This document shows positions 13,707 to 27,060 of a DNA stretch of 64,000 nt, one piece after another. The notes beneath the pieces were generated by a model. It saw nothing but the letters and a program-made list of their open reading frames with translations. It did no database searches and was not told where the DNA came from. The stretch lies in the NCBI GenBank assembly GCA_009869945.1, contig WIXG01000071.1, positions 62,001-126,000 of the forward strand, in the 5' to 3' direction. The position numbers were made by a program, and so were the translations under genes. The stretch's first letter is position 1. Every line of letters starts with the position of its first letter. Source of the DNA: Mesaphorura yosii (Eukaryota > Arthropoda > Collembola > Poduromorpha > Tullbergiidae).

Positions 13707-16700
13707 AGCGGCGAATGAGAGAATCAAAAGAATGGAAAGAAGAGCAAGACAGGATGGCATGCGAGGAGAAAGTAGTCGTTAGTAGTTTCTTTTTGTGTAT
13801 GCATAAAAGGAGAAAGGCTCATCTATCTTTACTGTTATCAATAGGAGGCATTCTCGTGTTCTATCGCACAGTACTTTGCTGCTGGGTTATTGCTCCGAAT
13901 AGACATCATATTGACGCACGCCATGGCGTGGCATGAAGACACAGAAGAGTGCCGGGTACCGGCATGCCACGCGGCTCGGAGAGGCCTCGCAATGTAGAGA
14001 GTCAACTTTCCTTTCGAATAAATACTGCGTACCGAACGAAGCGGAATAGATACGATAAGATGTGGACGGCAAAATAAAAATCGTCAGAGAGAAAAGCGAA
14101 TCGATTCCGAGAAACAGCGTGTAGAAAGCAGGCGCAGATAAGTCGATCTGGTCCGCTGAATCAAGTAGTACATGACCACGTTTTTCTACTCAGTCCAGAC
14201 CGGCAAACCCCTTCTGACCGTTGCCAGTTGTTGATTTTCATCAAGTCAAATTAAACCCGCGGACATAATTCATCTACACGAGTAAATATTTGTGCCACGG
14301 ACACAAATTACAATCACAGTCACGGTTGGCTTCGACATAGGAATTGAAACTGATGGCGAGCAGAGAGCACTTCGTGATGCGTGTTCGACGCCAGTTTCTT
14401 CATCCTGAGTGAAATGGTGCCATTGCCCTTAAAGCACGGGCACAGCTTTCAATATCAAGCCGAAGTAATCTTGTGCTCGAGTAACTTATGTACCTTGTCA
14501 TTTTTATCCTTATAAAACTTTTCTCTCTCGTTTCCTTCAAAACAACATTAACTTGCAATGGTGGCTTGGTTTGGCTACGGAGACACGGAGCAATAACCAA
14601 GAACCGCTGCTCTCTGTCTGCGTCTGTCTTAACGTGCTATCCACCAAGCTTGCATATTACAAAAGGCTTGTTTTACATCTTACACCATCATAGTTGAATT
14701 ACTTTCTTTGTACCTCGCTTGAGCTGAGTTTGGCGTAGTTCAAAATGAAACGGAAAGGCACAGGCAAATCGCACGGATGAAGTGTTGACTTATGTCATCG
14801 TAAACATTCAAGTGAATGTCTTTACTGCTTGCACACGGTGAAAACTTGGTTCAATAATTCGCTCATGCTCGAACTCGAACGCGTGGCGGAGGCATCGGCA
14901 CAAAGGAGAAAGTTTTGGGTAACCATCGGAAAAGAAGGAACACTGCAGGACGGGAAAGTACTTCATAAGAGATTGGTGTTGGCATTACGTTGTTATTATA
15001 ATGCCGCTGCCTGAGATAAGGGACGGAGACGGCGATGGCGACGGCAGCGAGTAACACTTCAATAGGCAGAAACACGGCACGAGCCCAGGAAAGAATTCCT
15101 TGCATATTATGGCGTACTAAACCAAAGGCGAGGGCGAAAGCAAAAGCAGAAAGAAACATAAAACTATTTTGCATCGGAATGCTCTAATTTTAAACCAAAG
15201 CCTTGCGTGCGAAGGGAAGGCCGATGGAGAAAGCCAGCTCGGAACTTTCTCTCTCATCTCATTTAATAAATAAAAGAATAAAGTTAAATGTGAAAGGAAA
15301 GGAAGCTCAAAATACTTTTATTCTTTAAAATACTGCCACTGCGCTGAGGAAATCGTGGCCGGGTTTGACGTGAGTACCTTCCAATTCTGCCACCGCTCCC
15401 GCTCCTTCGCTCGCTCCACTTTATATATTATTACTTATTTAATCCTCTAAGCTCTAGTGTCGAGGAAACCTCACACTTTAGCCTTGTATATTATTGACAG
15501 AATGTCTCAGACTTCAGCCGCAAGAGATTAAGATTTTACTTTGCCTGTCTGCCACGCCATGCCACTCCATTTCCACTCCAGCCGTAATTCGCAGGGCACG
15601 GCACGCCACCCCAGAAAGGAGATTCATCTTTCAAGTCGAACGCTGTGACAAAAATTACGATAATAGAATTCCGAAGCCGAAGGCAGGCGAAGCATAATAT
15701 CAAAGTTTTATTAAGTCATAAGGTAAACAAACGACAGAAGATAGCACAGCACAGTCGAGGCCAAAGCTGACAGGCAAAGACAAGTACCGAAGCCGATCCG
15801 CGAGGAGAAAAGTTCGCCGTCTTCAAATTGCAATCGTTGTCACAAGTAAATTCCACCTCAGATAAATAATTCATATTTCAAACTAGTGTAGAGATAAGCC
15901 GCTGACAAGTTCTTGGCGCTCGTACTTAGCAAGTCAAATAAGTCGATGAAAATCTTGTTTGTCTGAACGCGATGACATTTAGCGCTTGTGCTTAGCTTAG
16001 CCAGTGCCATATATTTGCACAAATTACCCGACTCTATTTTCCCGCAGATCGTAAAAATTCAGTGCGCAGTTCGGGGCACTCGTCGCCACCACGCCGCCGT
16101 GATCGTAATGACAATACACAAGGGGCCGTTGGAGACAGACGGAAACAAAAATTCGAGTCAGAAATTATCTACGCGAGATAATATTGAAAAAGACGGGTTT
16201 AAAAATGCTCCTGGGATCGACTCTAAACTTTCGTCAAAGCCAAACTGGCAACTATGACTTCGGCTGCGACTTGCGAGAAACGCACTGCAGATAAACATAA
16301 AGCCCGTAATTGATTATAGTAAATGACTTGCGTTGTTGGCTTCCAGATTTCATAAATGTCAACCTATACCGGCTCGGGTTATTTGCCAAATTATAGGAGC
16401 TGACAAGACCGTGAATTGAAAATGTTTATCTCGAGCCGTAGCCCAAATACCCGCGCTCAGTCAAAACACGGGCCGTAATGGGGACACGAGGCAGAGTTAT
16501 GAACATCCTTTGACTTTTTATCTCTGGAATACCTAAATACTGCATTCTGTGGATAACAAACCTGAAATGCTGCGCATAAGGTACGAGTTATCGTTCGGTC
16601 TTTAGAACGAGCACCGTGTGCGAGCGATTAAATCTACTTTTCACACTACGAAAACATGCAACGACCGTAGGACGACTACTTTAGTTACTAAAAATCTGAG

Positions 16701-17524
16701 TGCGGTAGTATTTTTTGAATTCCAGTAGCCGACTAACTTGGCCTGAAATGGAAACCCACCCAGGAGCGCGAACGACGTGAACCGAACACACATCATTTTG
16801 GAGTAAACTGTGCATAACGCTTTCCCATTCCAACCAGCCAAGTTAGTCTTCTAACAGACATAAATATTATGCTATTCATGTACACACAAGACAATCATTG
16901 ACTTCAAAGTACTTCATTACAATTTCATTCTAGATTCAAACCACGAATGACGGACTGACTATTATTATTAGTACAACCGCGCCAGGCTGCGCCTTTAAAT
17001 ACTGCACTGCTGCAGGCACGCGGGACTTCTGATCTAGTTTCTAACTTTCAGGCTAGCCAAGTTATCCAGACTATTCGAGAATCCAGCACACCATTGCGAG
17101 ATTCTTCCCATTGCACGAAATCAAAAATTTTCCATGAATCAGCACTCGGCCGGCTTGCCTTGGGAATGTGTGTATGTGCCATTCCAAAAGCACAGGTCGA
17201 CACAAACAGCCTAAATATTTACGTGTGAAATGTGAACAGGCAAACTCGCGCTGTCGCTTATGGTACATGTGTGATCCGAAAAGGAAGTGATAAAAAATGC
17301 GTATTCTCATGGGCTCCTCATTAAAAAGTAATTTCGATCACAGAACGTCACCAGTCAGTCACCACAAACAGTAAAATGAAATAATGGCATGATCGCATTG
17401 GGTGGGTGTTGAGATTATCATCTGCCACACGCTCACAACAATAACATCATGTCCACCACACGAGCTACAGCCACAGCTCAGTTCGGCCAGCTCAACCAAA
17501 ATGTCATATTTCCAGATACAATCA

Positions 17525-17542
17525 GTGCACTGCGCAGTGCAC
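17525..17542. repeat. 18-bp perfect palindrome of GTGCA/TGCAC units
   Basis: The sequence GTGCACTGCGCAGTGCAC equals its own reverse complement. It is built from the GTGCA/TGCAC pentamer that recurs through the window, including a second 18-bp palindrome at 52880. Confidence 0.9.
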
Positions 17543-20500
17543 AAATTCCGTCAAGCGCATAATTCCTCAGAAAAGCCATTGTTCTAGAAATTATTACATT
17601 AGACAAGGGCCAAGCAGGATCTCCGCTGCTCACCTTCTTTCGCACGTACGCGGATTGCGAGCACGGCAAGGCACAGAGATGACAGAAACAAGTGAGAAAT
17701 GCAATTGTGTCACAATGGCGACAGATCACGAGAGGGCTATTTTCTCTTCTCGTTGTTGCCGTGCGCGAATGGTACAATGCAACAGAAGCGGTAACACTTA
17801 TCATCATATCACATCGGGTTGTCACTGCAAAAAAGCAAAGCTACTCGAAACGAAACTCCGTCGAGAGTGTCCGCCTTTGAAGCTAGGTCGAGGTGCAATC
17901 GAAAGAAATTAAAATTGGTGGCTTGAGTGAACGCTTCTTTTTGTCATCGTAATTACAGGGAAAACAGACCTACGCAATTTATAGCGTAAAAAAGTTTTAG
18001 TAGTCCTATAGGCAAACGAAGCCAGTCAGCGTTTGACAATTCAGTTCCAATTCCATGCAAGTGTATTTCATTTTCTGAGTCGATAAGAATCTTGCATCAC
18101 AATTGTTTTTGGAGCACATGCTCGTGTTCGTATAATGGTGTGCTGCCCTTCGTGCAGAGGTGTTTGGTGATACAGCATGACATTCAAATTCATATTTTTA
18201 TGCTCGTAGCAATTTATTCGACCGTTGAATTTATTTTTCGTACTTGTCGGTCATCCGTCCGTCGCACACTGCAACATGAAATATGTCATGACTGGCACTA
18301 CTAATATACGTGACACGAGACAGAGGACGGTCGTCGTAAAATTGATGCGGACAATGATAACACTCCTTCCCCCGTTAAAACACAATCGCGCAATGCTTAG
18401 AGCGCATTAACATTTTTACGACGACGATTCATGCCACGCAACCACGGCGCATGTTCGTGTCTCGGTCGGTCATAATTGCGAAGATTCATTAATGTTTATT
18501 TACTTACATGCTGTACTTGGAATTAAAAACCGAGAAGATACTCACATAAAGCGTACTCAGGGCTTGAGAAGCACAAATGCTGCCAGCTTTAATATTTTAG
18601 TAGTTGAATGAGGTATAGTGCATCTAATCTTCACTACGGCTAGGTCTTGGCCATTGTGCGTCGTGCTTTCCAGGTCAGCACTTCACTCGAGTAGAAAGCA
18701 AACGAAGTCTAGGCAGCTAATGGTCTTGCAAATGTACCGAAAATCCTATTATTCCAAAAAATCGTACTTCTCTCTGGAATCGCAATAAAAGGAGAGTATT
18801 TAGCAATTCAGCATTTTGCTTGGGTGAGACAAAGGACTAAAACCCTTGGCACGACAGCATTCGAACCAGTAAATTAAAGAGCTTTTTCCGAGAACTCATC
18901 TGTGCCCGTGCCATTTCAATCCAATTTTTAAATCTGGAGCGTTACACGAGACAAAAGCCACGCCGGGACAAACCTGCTAAGAGCTAAGAGCCAGCACATA
19001 AGAGCAGAGGCAGCAGAATAAATCTCTTTTATACTTGCTGGTATGTGCTCGTGCTCGTATTTTTCCTTCTCCTCTGCTCTGTAAATTATAATTTATACAT
19101 ATGTAAAGTTTAGTTTAATAAAATAAAATGCAGAAAAGGTGGAGCAGCAGAGGACGTTCACGAGATACGGCATTCATCGAAAAGGTTGACTTTGCAAACG
19201 CCCGTGCTTGGGCTTCGGCTCGGTCCTGGGCTATGACAGTACGATTTAGTTTTTTGGAACGTAGTATGAATACATAATTGAATACAATGAGATGGCATCA
19301 TTAAAAACAAGATGAGTTCCAGTAATGAATCGCATTCACGTATATTGTGCCAAATCTCCTCTTACTCCACTGCCAGCCTTTCTGCTGCACTCGCCTCTCT
19401 CGTGGATATTCTCCGCAGTGCCGGTGACTGAATTCTCTGATGAGATTTCCATTCTATTTTCTCTCTCATTTCGGAGCAGCTTCACGTGAATTGTGAATGT
19501 CCCTCTGTGTGTGTCTGCCTGCCCACCCGTACTCTTCTGCAACCCGGGTGCGCAGGTTCTGTGATGCAGATTGTTATTCGTATCAAGAGACCCTCATATA
19601 TTATTTTATTATGGCACGTTGCTTTAATACTTTGGAATTTCACATAAATACTTCAAAAGAACACGATTCGTTGAGCCCGGTCTCATTTGTATGCACTCCG
19701 AGTTTCCCCGTTTTCGCTAATTCCCCTGCAAAAATCCCACAACTTTAGCTAATTCCCCCACTACTCGTGTTTTTGTTTTCGCAAGGTTTTTGGCGATCGC
19801 TGCAAGCAGACTGTGTCCTGTTCCAGTCATCAAATTTAACTACTTCGGTTTGCTGTTATGAGGTTCCTATTATTAGCACATTTTACACATTAAAATTCAC
19901 ATTCAGGACATTAAAGGCTTAACATCGAGCTGCATTTATGCCACTGCCATCGCAATGCAGAACCAGTCAGCTGCAACTACGAGCAAGAGCCAGACTTCGT
20001 AATAATTGTTAATGGACTCGCAGATGTACTTCTTGATGTAATGGTACTGCTCGCAGTAATAATAGATGTCTGCCTCGTAATAAAAAAAATTATCTAAACG
20101 ACCATTCCACTTTAAACTAACTGGTAAACCATCAAAACTCATTTTTGTCTGAAATCTTGAGACAGACAGGATGCTGCACATTCACAGAATCCAAATTTCT
20201 GCTTCCTGAAAACATGCGTCTCCGAAATTCACGTATACGTAACTCTCGTAATATGAAGAATGTAGCAGCAGCACTTTAATTTCATATATTCTGCGGAAAC
20301 CTACAAAGGGATATTTTCCAACTGCACCAAACTCAGCCTCATTAAAAATACAGGATTTTTCCCATCTTATTTTTAGCCGTCGTGTGCTCGCCTGCCTACT
20401 TGCTCGCATCAAGACGAAAAGATCAAATAAAAATTAAATTGATGAGCAGACGTACTCAAGAATAAAAATAGGCGAATTTTCTTTAAACTTTTGGTATTAT

Positions 20501-22260
20501 TATTATTAGAATTTTTCGTGCTCTACAAAATGAAAATTTCAAAATAAGCGTCTTCCTCTCGTGTCTGAGCGCAGTGTCGCGCTGCCCCTCGTCCTCTTGC
20601 TCTCTGCTTTTCTATCATTTTATAGCTAAATGGAAATTAATTTTGAGATGCAGTGTGGCAGAAGACGCAAGATGAAAAAAGCAGACAAAGTCAAAGTTTT
20701 CGGTCTCATTCTTTTATTTTTTCTCTAAAGAATTTTCATCTCTTCCCCTTTTCTCTTGTTGCTGCGAACTGCGAAGCGCAGCTCAAAGAAAAACATAAGT
20801 AATCATCCGAAGAAAAGGAGTGCCAAAGCATTTCTCTGCTCTTCAGCGCAATGCCATGCTGCTCTCAAGTGAGTTTAAAATTACGAAGCCAAAGTGTTTG
20901 GCTGAAGTGGAAGAATGAGAGCAACAGCTTTGGGCTCAAGTCAGTAAATCTTAAAATGATCAATTTTTATGTGTCTTTTTGTTTTTACAATCAAAATGAC
21001 TTCGAACAAAAACTACAAAGCAAAGTCAAAGATTTACAAAGCGCAACTCTTGTCGCTATTCCATCCCGTAGCAAAAATTCCAAAATTCCTGTTTTCATTA
21101 TCTTCACAAATTTCGCCGCATTTTTTGTCGTCGCCTGTCGGATGTTGGAATTTGCCGAAATTAAATTCAGTGTTGGCAATAATATCGAGTTCGTCGGGCT
21201 GTAAGCTTCAGCCGAATATGAAAACTGGATCGACCTGCAATTAAAATGGAATGAAAATTGGGCCCGGCATTTTTGGTCCTTCCCAAAACCAAAATCTGAA
21301 TTCCCATTTTACGAGTTCTGTAGTATTTTCTTGAAGAATAGAAATGTCAAACACTTCGATGTAAAATGCTTACGACGTTTAGGCCGTGGCAGAGAGAAAT
21401 TGGCGTCTTTTTGTTTCGACATTTAGTTGTCTCAAACAAAGTTATTTTTCCATACATGTAATATGTATTTGTAAAAACAATAAGAGCAAGACGTATTGCT
21501 CACGTCTGCCCGTCGGTACGCGCGCGGAAATTCCTTGCACGAGTTTACTGGCATTTGTGACATATTCTTGAAATCAGGCAAACATGCAACATGGCAAATT
21601 GAGCTTAAAGAAAAACAATTCTTAAGTTGTCAGAAGATGAAGATGATACAACGTGTACATGAAGCTCCATGCATTTGTATTTGCATTGCTTGGCGTTCCT
21701 CCTTCTGAATCCATTGTGAATTATAATCAATAAGACGTAGAGATTGAGGAGTTGGGCACAGCACATTGTATAGATTCTAGAAATTATTCAGAGCAAATAC
21801 TTCATCTCATTTCTTGTGAATACGATCCGAATGCAGATGTTTCGTATAAAGATCAATGCACTGCTCTGCTCTGCTCGAACACAGCACATGCATACAGAGA
21901 GAAAGAAGAAGTGTCAGACAAAACAAGACAAAGAATGTGTAGAAAAGCAGTGCAGTGCGATGGATTGAAGGATACTCCCAGAAACCAGTTTAGTTTAAAA
22001 GTCATGATCATCTTTGTACGATTCTTTACTACGACTTACAACTGAAGACTATCACTACTTCAACTTTTTTGCATTGGCCATTGTAACAGCAGAATTCTCA
22101 CCTTTGTGCGTACAATGACGAGAGAGACGTTCAAGTCAGGTTGAAGTACATTTTCATTTTATGCAGCACTGCCATAACAATATGCGAACAATAATGCGTA
22201 ATTTCCACTTCAAAAGTCATGCGATAATAATACCTGCACCGCACGTACTTACTCGAAGAC

Positions 22261-22274
22261 GCATGCATGCATGC
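22261..22274. repeat. GCAT tetramer repeat
   Basis: Three and a half GCAT units. The unit is self-complementary, so the tract is also a palindrome. Confidence 0.85.
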
Positions 22275-23785
22275 CTTTCGGTAATTAAGGTAATTTTAAT
22301 TATATGATTACTGTATAATGACAATTTAGATAGTTTATGTAAAACGGCATGTAAAGCAGGATGACTTGTAATGTGGATGGAATAATGGTTCATTATTTTT
22401 TGAGGATGTACTCTAAGGCATGCTCAGCCATAAGTGAGAATTGAATTCAATGTAATTCAGTGATGCACCGATTTTTGATTCGAAGTTTGACAGGTTAGAA
22501 TAACATTACACTGGTTAAACTTGTCGGTCTTCGAAGTAAACATTTTCTAGAAATCAATTCTGTCGATTGTGAATAGAATTGCAGCCGCAATCTCCAGATA
22601 CGTCCATGAATTAGAAGGGTGCCCGAATCCGGGGCAAGTCATCAAAACAACTTTGAGATTGATTTGTTGCGTTACTCGGATCGTGCTTCACGTTGTTGAA
22701 GAATTATCGCAGAAATTAAGCATGCAAGCATTAAGCATTAATTAGATGGAATCCGAATCTATTCTAAATCGCCTCGTAATCGGATCTCACGTATACGAGG
22801 CCTATTAGAAATTAAATGCACGATAATGGAGACAAGTACCGACGATGGCGAAGCTTAATGATCCAAATGTCTGTGTCGTGTCTTCGGGCCAAAGATAGGC
22901 CAGAAAAATTCTACCAGCTCCGATGCTTGCTGCTTGCTGACACTAATGCGTGGACTGATTATGTACCTATTTAGCGTTTTGCAGTAAGCCGCTGTGCTCT
23001 GCAACACAGCCCTGCCTCGCATGTTAAAATTATTCGTCCGTAGGCAATCGCATGTACTTACTCTGATTACCTGAGAGCTTAAGTGCTCAAACTATTCTAG
23101 CACGACTTTCCTCATGCTGTGCCACGCAGACAAAATGTTAATTGTATCATTTTACTTTACATGATTTTTATCCAATTTAACTCCGAATGTAAACAATCTC
23201 ACGACGCCATGCGATTCGATGCAGAGCAGCCATAAATTGTAAACTGGTACTTGACTTGATCAAGTAATTCAAGTATTGAATAAATTGACTTTTGCGATTA
23301 TGAACACGATATGGGGGTAATGGAATACAAATACAAAGTACAAGCTCAGAGTCATGCAATGCAATGCAGACATGTCGTGAATCCGGACTGAGAACATTAA
23401 TTTTGTATTCATGACACATCTTATTGCTTTGACACTTCAATTTCTGTACTAACTTGAATACAAAATGTGCCCCAGCGAAGGGTTTATGTAATAAATATGT
23501 GAGTTGACAAGACAAAAGGCACGTCGTGTCGAGATCGGTGAATTTCGTATTGTGTTACGGCGGCAGCAGTCATCAGTGCGGTCCGGTGCTCGCCCATAAT
23601 TGCATGTAATATTAGTCGCCCTCAGAACTCCAATGTCGTGAAATTAATGCGTATTTGAAAGCCAGTAACAGAATCCGAATTTATAATGAGAAATGTTTTC
23701 AACGATTAATTAAATCCATCCTAATCATGAATTCAGTGCGCGCATGATGATGGCCGTCGTCGTAATGACAAATTGTAGACCTCAC

Positions 23786-23844
23786 CGCGTTCACGAGTCC
23801 AAACCAGCGCGAGACAAGGATCAAAGAAGAATCTCGACTCTTAC
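23786..23844 (-). other. Possible RS-exon attached to ratchet point A (59 nt)
   Basis: Downstream of site A's CAG, a second donor-like sequence GCG|GTGAGG occurs after 59 nt. If that donor were used, the 59 nt would be an exon. Entering it in phase 0, as the terminal exon would, gives TGA at the eighth codon, so inclusion would end translation early. This resembles the exon-definition helper exons described at vertebrate recursive sites. It is inference from splice-site consensus only. Confidence 0.2.
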
Positions 23845-23878
23845 CTGCAAAGATAAAACAAGAAATTGATTAGTTTAG
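23836..23878 (-). other. Candidate recursive splice site (zero-length exon, ratchet point) A
   Basis: On the minus strand a near-ideal 3' splice site abuts a near-ideal 5' splice site. A branch-point-like ACTAATC is followed by a T-rich tract, then TTTGCAG, then directly GTAAGAGTC. The junction lies between 23845 and 23844. This is the form of a recursive splice site: the upstream exon joins to the CAG, which rebuilds a donor and allows a second splicing step. The 12 bases CAGGTAAGAGTC are identical to those at the terminal exon's donor (63456-63445), so the rebuilt donor would equal the original. The orientation matches the only exon in the window. It could instead be the start of an ordinary cassette exon. 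Confidence 0.5.
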
Positions 23879-25503
23879 ATGTCACAGTTCTAATTACATG
23901 GCCATAATAGGAATTGGGGCTTGAAGGGTATTGCATTGAATCCGCTCATCACAAATGACGCCGCGAAGCGGTTTCAACTCTTGCTGAAATGCGAGGCGTC
24001 AAGTGTAAAAGAAACTCTCATCATCATCACCGGCATTGCTTATCGCGCTTCATCACACATAAATCTACAATTATCCGCCAACGGTGATTATGAAATATGT
24101 TGCGGGTCAAGGGGTGATTCCTGACACGACCACGATTTTCCCATGCAACGGCCGAGCCGATCAAAGAACTGCATAAAATCCACAATGCAAAGCACCAAAA
24201 TTGGAAAATACGAGTCCGAGACTGAGCCAAGTCTTGGCCCAACAATTATTTATCCTCATCCATTATTCTCGTTCTCAACAATAACTCTCTGACAAAAAAT
24301 CGCGTCAGTCCAGCGTCCAGTTTCAAGGATGGCCAGTTTTTGCACTCGTGCAATGCTAATTTGCTGTGTGCAGACTTGCAGTACGACACATCAAGAGAAC
24401 CTGCTTCTCGCGTAGTGCAGCGTGTACCACCAAATCAGCGTTACATAACGCTGACGCAGAACCTACTCTGTCTTATGAGTCATAGGAGAATTAATGTGAA
24501 GTACTGCCGTTGTCGCCTGTGCCTGAGCATTCTCCGTTGCGTACGCCATCCAAAGAAGTCCAAAGAAGAGGAAAAAACGAAATGATTATTACAACGGCGA
24601 ATAGCGAAAAAAGTTGGTGAATATTGCATTTTGAGTAGAAAAATATGTTTCACTCGTGTTCGCCAAATGCAAGATGGCTTTTTGGTCATAATATTAATAA
24701 TAATGTTCGCAGTCATTCTTCTTATCTGCGCACGGCACAGGCACGGCGCACGGACTTCGGAGTAACAAACACCAGGAGCCAGAAACGCGTGGACGGCGAA
24801 TCCGTTCCGTACACCCGCGTTACAAGATTCGAAATGACTATGAAAATGAGAGCAAAGTAATTTACAAAAGTGTTTTTTCTCTTTCTCTCACCCTCGTCCG
24901 CCTGTTCATCTTTTCACGTTTTGGGGCTTCGTTACTTCAAATACTTTTCACTGCTTCTGCACTGCACTGGCATTGATGATAATTCTGTTCTCTTTCTGCA
25001 AAGAGATTAAGATGATGTGCTCCAGCACTCTTTTGTGCATTATGGATGCAGACCCGGGATGAATACCACTTCGTTACGTTAGGCCGAAACGTATTTTTCC
25101 TACAACAGCTTTTGCGTTTTATGTTGCTTGACTAAAAGATTAAGCAAACTTCTTTTCTCTTCATTCTTAATAATAATTCTTCCTCGTCGTTTCTTCCCTA
25201 TGCACATGCACGCGTTTTTAACCCTTCTCTTCTCCGGCTGGCTGTCCTGTTTTGAATTGAATTGGGAAAACTCATCTGTATCTTCATCATCTTTCTCCTG
25301 CCAGACTCCTCTCCCTAAGCTTTGCTTTGGCTGGCCCTGCGTTGCCTGGCTATTCGTTGAATGTCTGCTCTGTGTTCGCATATTAGGAATGACGGTAATA
25401 AGAAAATAAAGTTTGAATATAATTATCGACTCGACAGTTTCCAGAAACTTGCAAGCACCAAGCACGCGGGAAACTTTAAGTCTATCATCATAAACGGAGA
25501 AGT

Positions 25504-25524
25504 TGGCGTGGCGTGGCGTGTGGC
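25504..25524. repeat. GGCGT pentamer tandem
   Basis: Three or more GGCGT units run into GTGGC. It is a one-base variant of the GGCAY pentamer type. Confidence 0.75.
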
Positions 25525-26966
25525 AGATGAGCAGTAATAGCGCATTACAATGATGGTTCATAATATTCCCAAACTTACAGACCCAACCAGCCAAGTCGTT
25601 CAAGACGTGGTTTGATTTGAGTCTAGGACTTGGAATGAAAGTAAACACATAAAGAGTGAATATTCCATTAAAATAGGCATTCACCCGGTTTTGCAGTGGT
25701 TAACTATGCTGTGCACATACAGAAACAAAAAAGTTATTAAAATTTATATGCTTAATAGGTATTTTGTGTGCATGTTGCGGTTTTCAGTTTTCTATAGACA
25801 TTACAGTAATAATGATTAAAATTTCCCTCTGAAGAGAAAGCTGGCTTGACTGTAAGACAGCAGCTAAGGCGGCTGAATGCGAAATTATTAGAAAAACAAA
25901 GCCAAACTTGCGCTGGTGCAAGAATGATGGGAGTTCTTGTTGGACTCTGCAATAACAAAAGAAACTACAAGTCAGGCCAGGCTAGGCTGTGCTATGCTAC
26001 TTCATCTTGTTCAATCCTTCTGCTCCGCAGCTTCACTCATTACTATTCTTTAAAAAGTTCGCTCACGTATAAACCTATTTCCCCATTTCATCATCGTCAT
26101 CGTCATCTGCTCCTGATCAGTTTCGAGCCCAGCCTGGCAGCCAACACTTGCACGTTGCACAAAGCCAGCCAGTGGAAAACCCATTTACCCGAAATGATTA
26201 CTTTTACTATTATGAATGTTCTCGTGCAGTTGTTAAGAAAGCATATAAGAAAGCTTAAGACACTGCACCGCATTGTGTAGGAAAAGAGAAAGCAGGATTT
26301 TACTTTTAAGCATAACCCCGAAACTTTCTCTGAAAACTTTCATACTTTGCTGAGTAGAGTATATATTTATCTTGTATTTAAATTACGTATGGATGAAAGT
26401 CATGTCGAACTAAAACGATCGGCTGCTAAAGAATGGAAATTATACGAAGAATTCACAAAAATTTCTCGCTCCACGCTCGTAATGCCTTCATCATGAGGAT
26501 TTGCCTTCCATTAATTTAAGACAGCCCAGACTTACAATGATCATAAATTTGCAAAGATTTTCGGGCACAAACGCCCGTCTGCCTGGATTTACGCTGCACT
26601 GCACGAGTTTTCGCATATTAAAATTTTAACGGGAAATCATAAAATGAGAACATTTACAGCGCTCGCTATCATTGCTTTTACATTTCCCTAAGTCCGTGTA
26701 CCGCGCACTAGTCCCAGCCAAATGAATGAAGCACCGGCACACGCCAGCGCAGAGTACGAAAGAAATCACTTTATGTTGAGCTAATCTCGACTCATTTTCA
26801 TTATTAAAACCATTCCACATTTTTGCTACTCCGTTTTTCTTGCAAGTCAAGCAAAGCAGACAGCACTTTCTTTATTCCTCATCTATTTTCGTTAATTCCG
26901 AGAATGCACAGCATAAAATCCCCAGCTTCATCATCTCTGCTTAACTTTGCTTCAGAATACGGTTGC

Positions 26967-27060
26967 TTCTCATTTCTTTTTTAATCCTTTTCCTCAGTCT
27001 GACTCTCTTTCATTTTCTTTTCCCACTTTCCTTGCTCATTTATTATTCCGCCTCTTCTAA
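26967..27060. repeat. Pyrimidine-rich tract
   Basis: The plus strand is dominated by C and T, and includes a good-looking plus-strand acceptor ending CCTCAG at 26997. No coding frame follows it, so I treat it as low-complexity sequence. Confidence 0.6.

Larger units (their letters stand above)
11912..23785. other. Gene-free stretch between the two ratchet candidates
   Basis: No supported coding sequence. It contains GGCAC and GTGCA pentamer clusters, the 18-bp palindrome at 17525 and a GCAT tract at 22261. An isolated minus-strand acceptor-like site at 17826 is followed by an immediate phase-0 stop. In the intron model this is the second segment, about 12.0 kb long. Confidence 0.5.

Noticed and set aside
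17478-17826. Minus-strand acceptor (TTTTTTGCAG at 17826) followed by an open frame
   Set aside because: The pyrimidine tract is good, but the first codon in phase 0 is TGA, so it cannot directly follow the phase-0 terminal exon. No domain is seen in the other frame.
23065-23085. Minus-strand CTCAG|GTAATC
   Set aside because: It has no pyrimidine tract before the CAG, so it does not meet the form of a recursive site.
25100-25684. 194-codon minus-strand frame
   Set aside because: It opens on GTG, not ATG. It runs through a low-complexity purine/pyrimidine tract, has no recognisable domain, and a plus-strand frame is open over the same bases.
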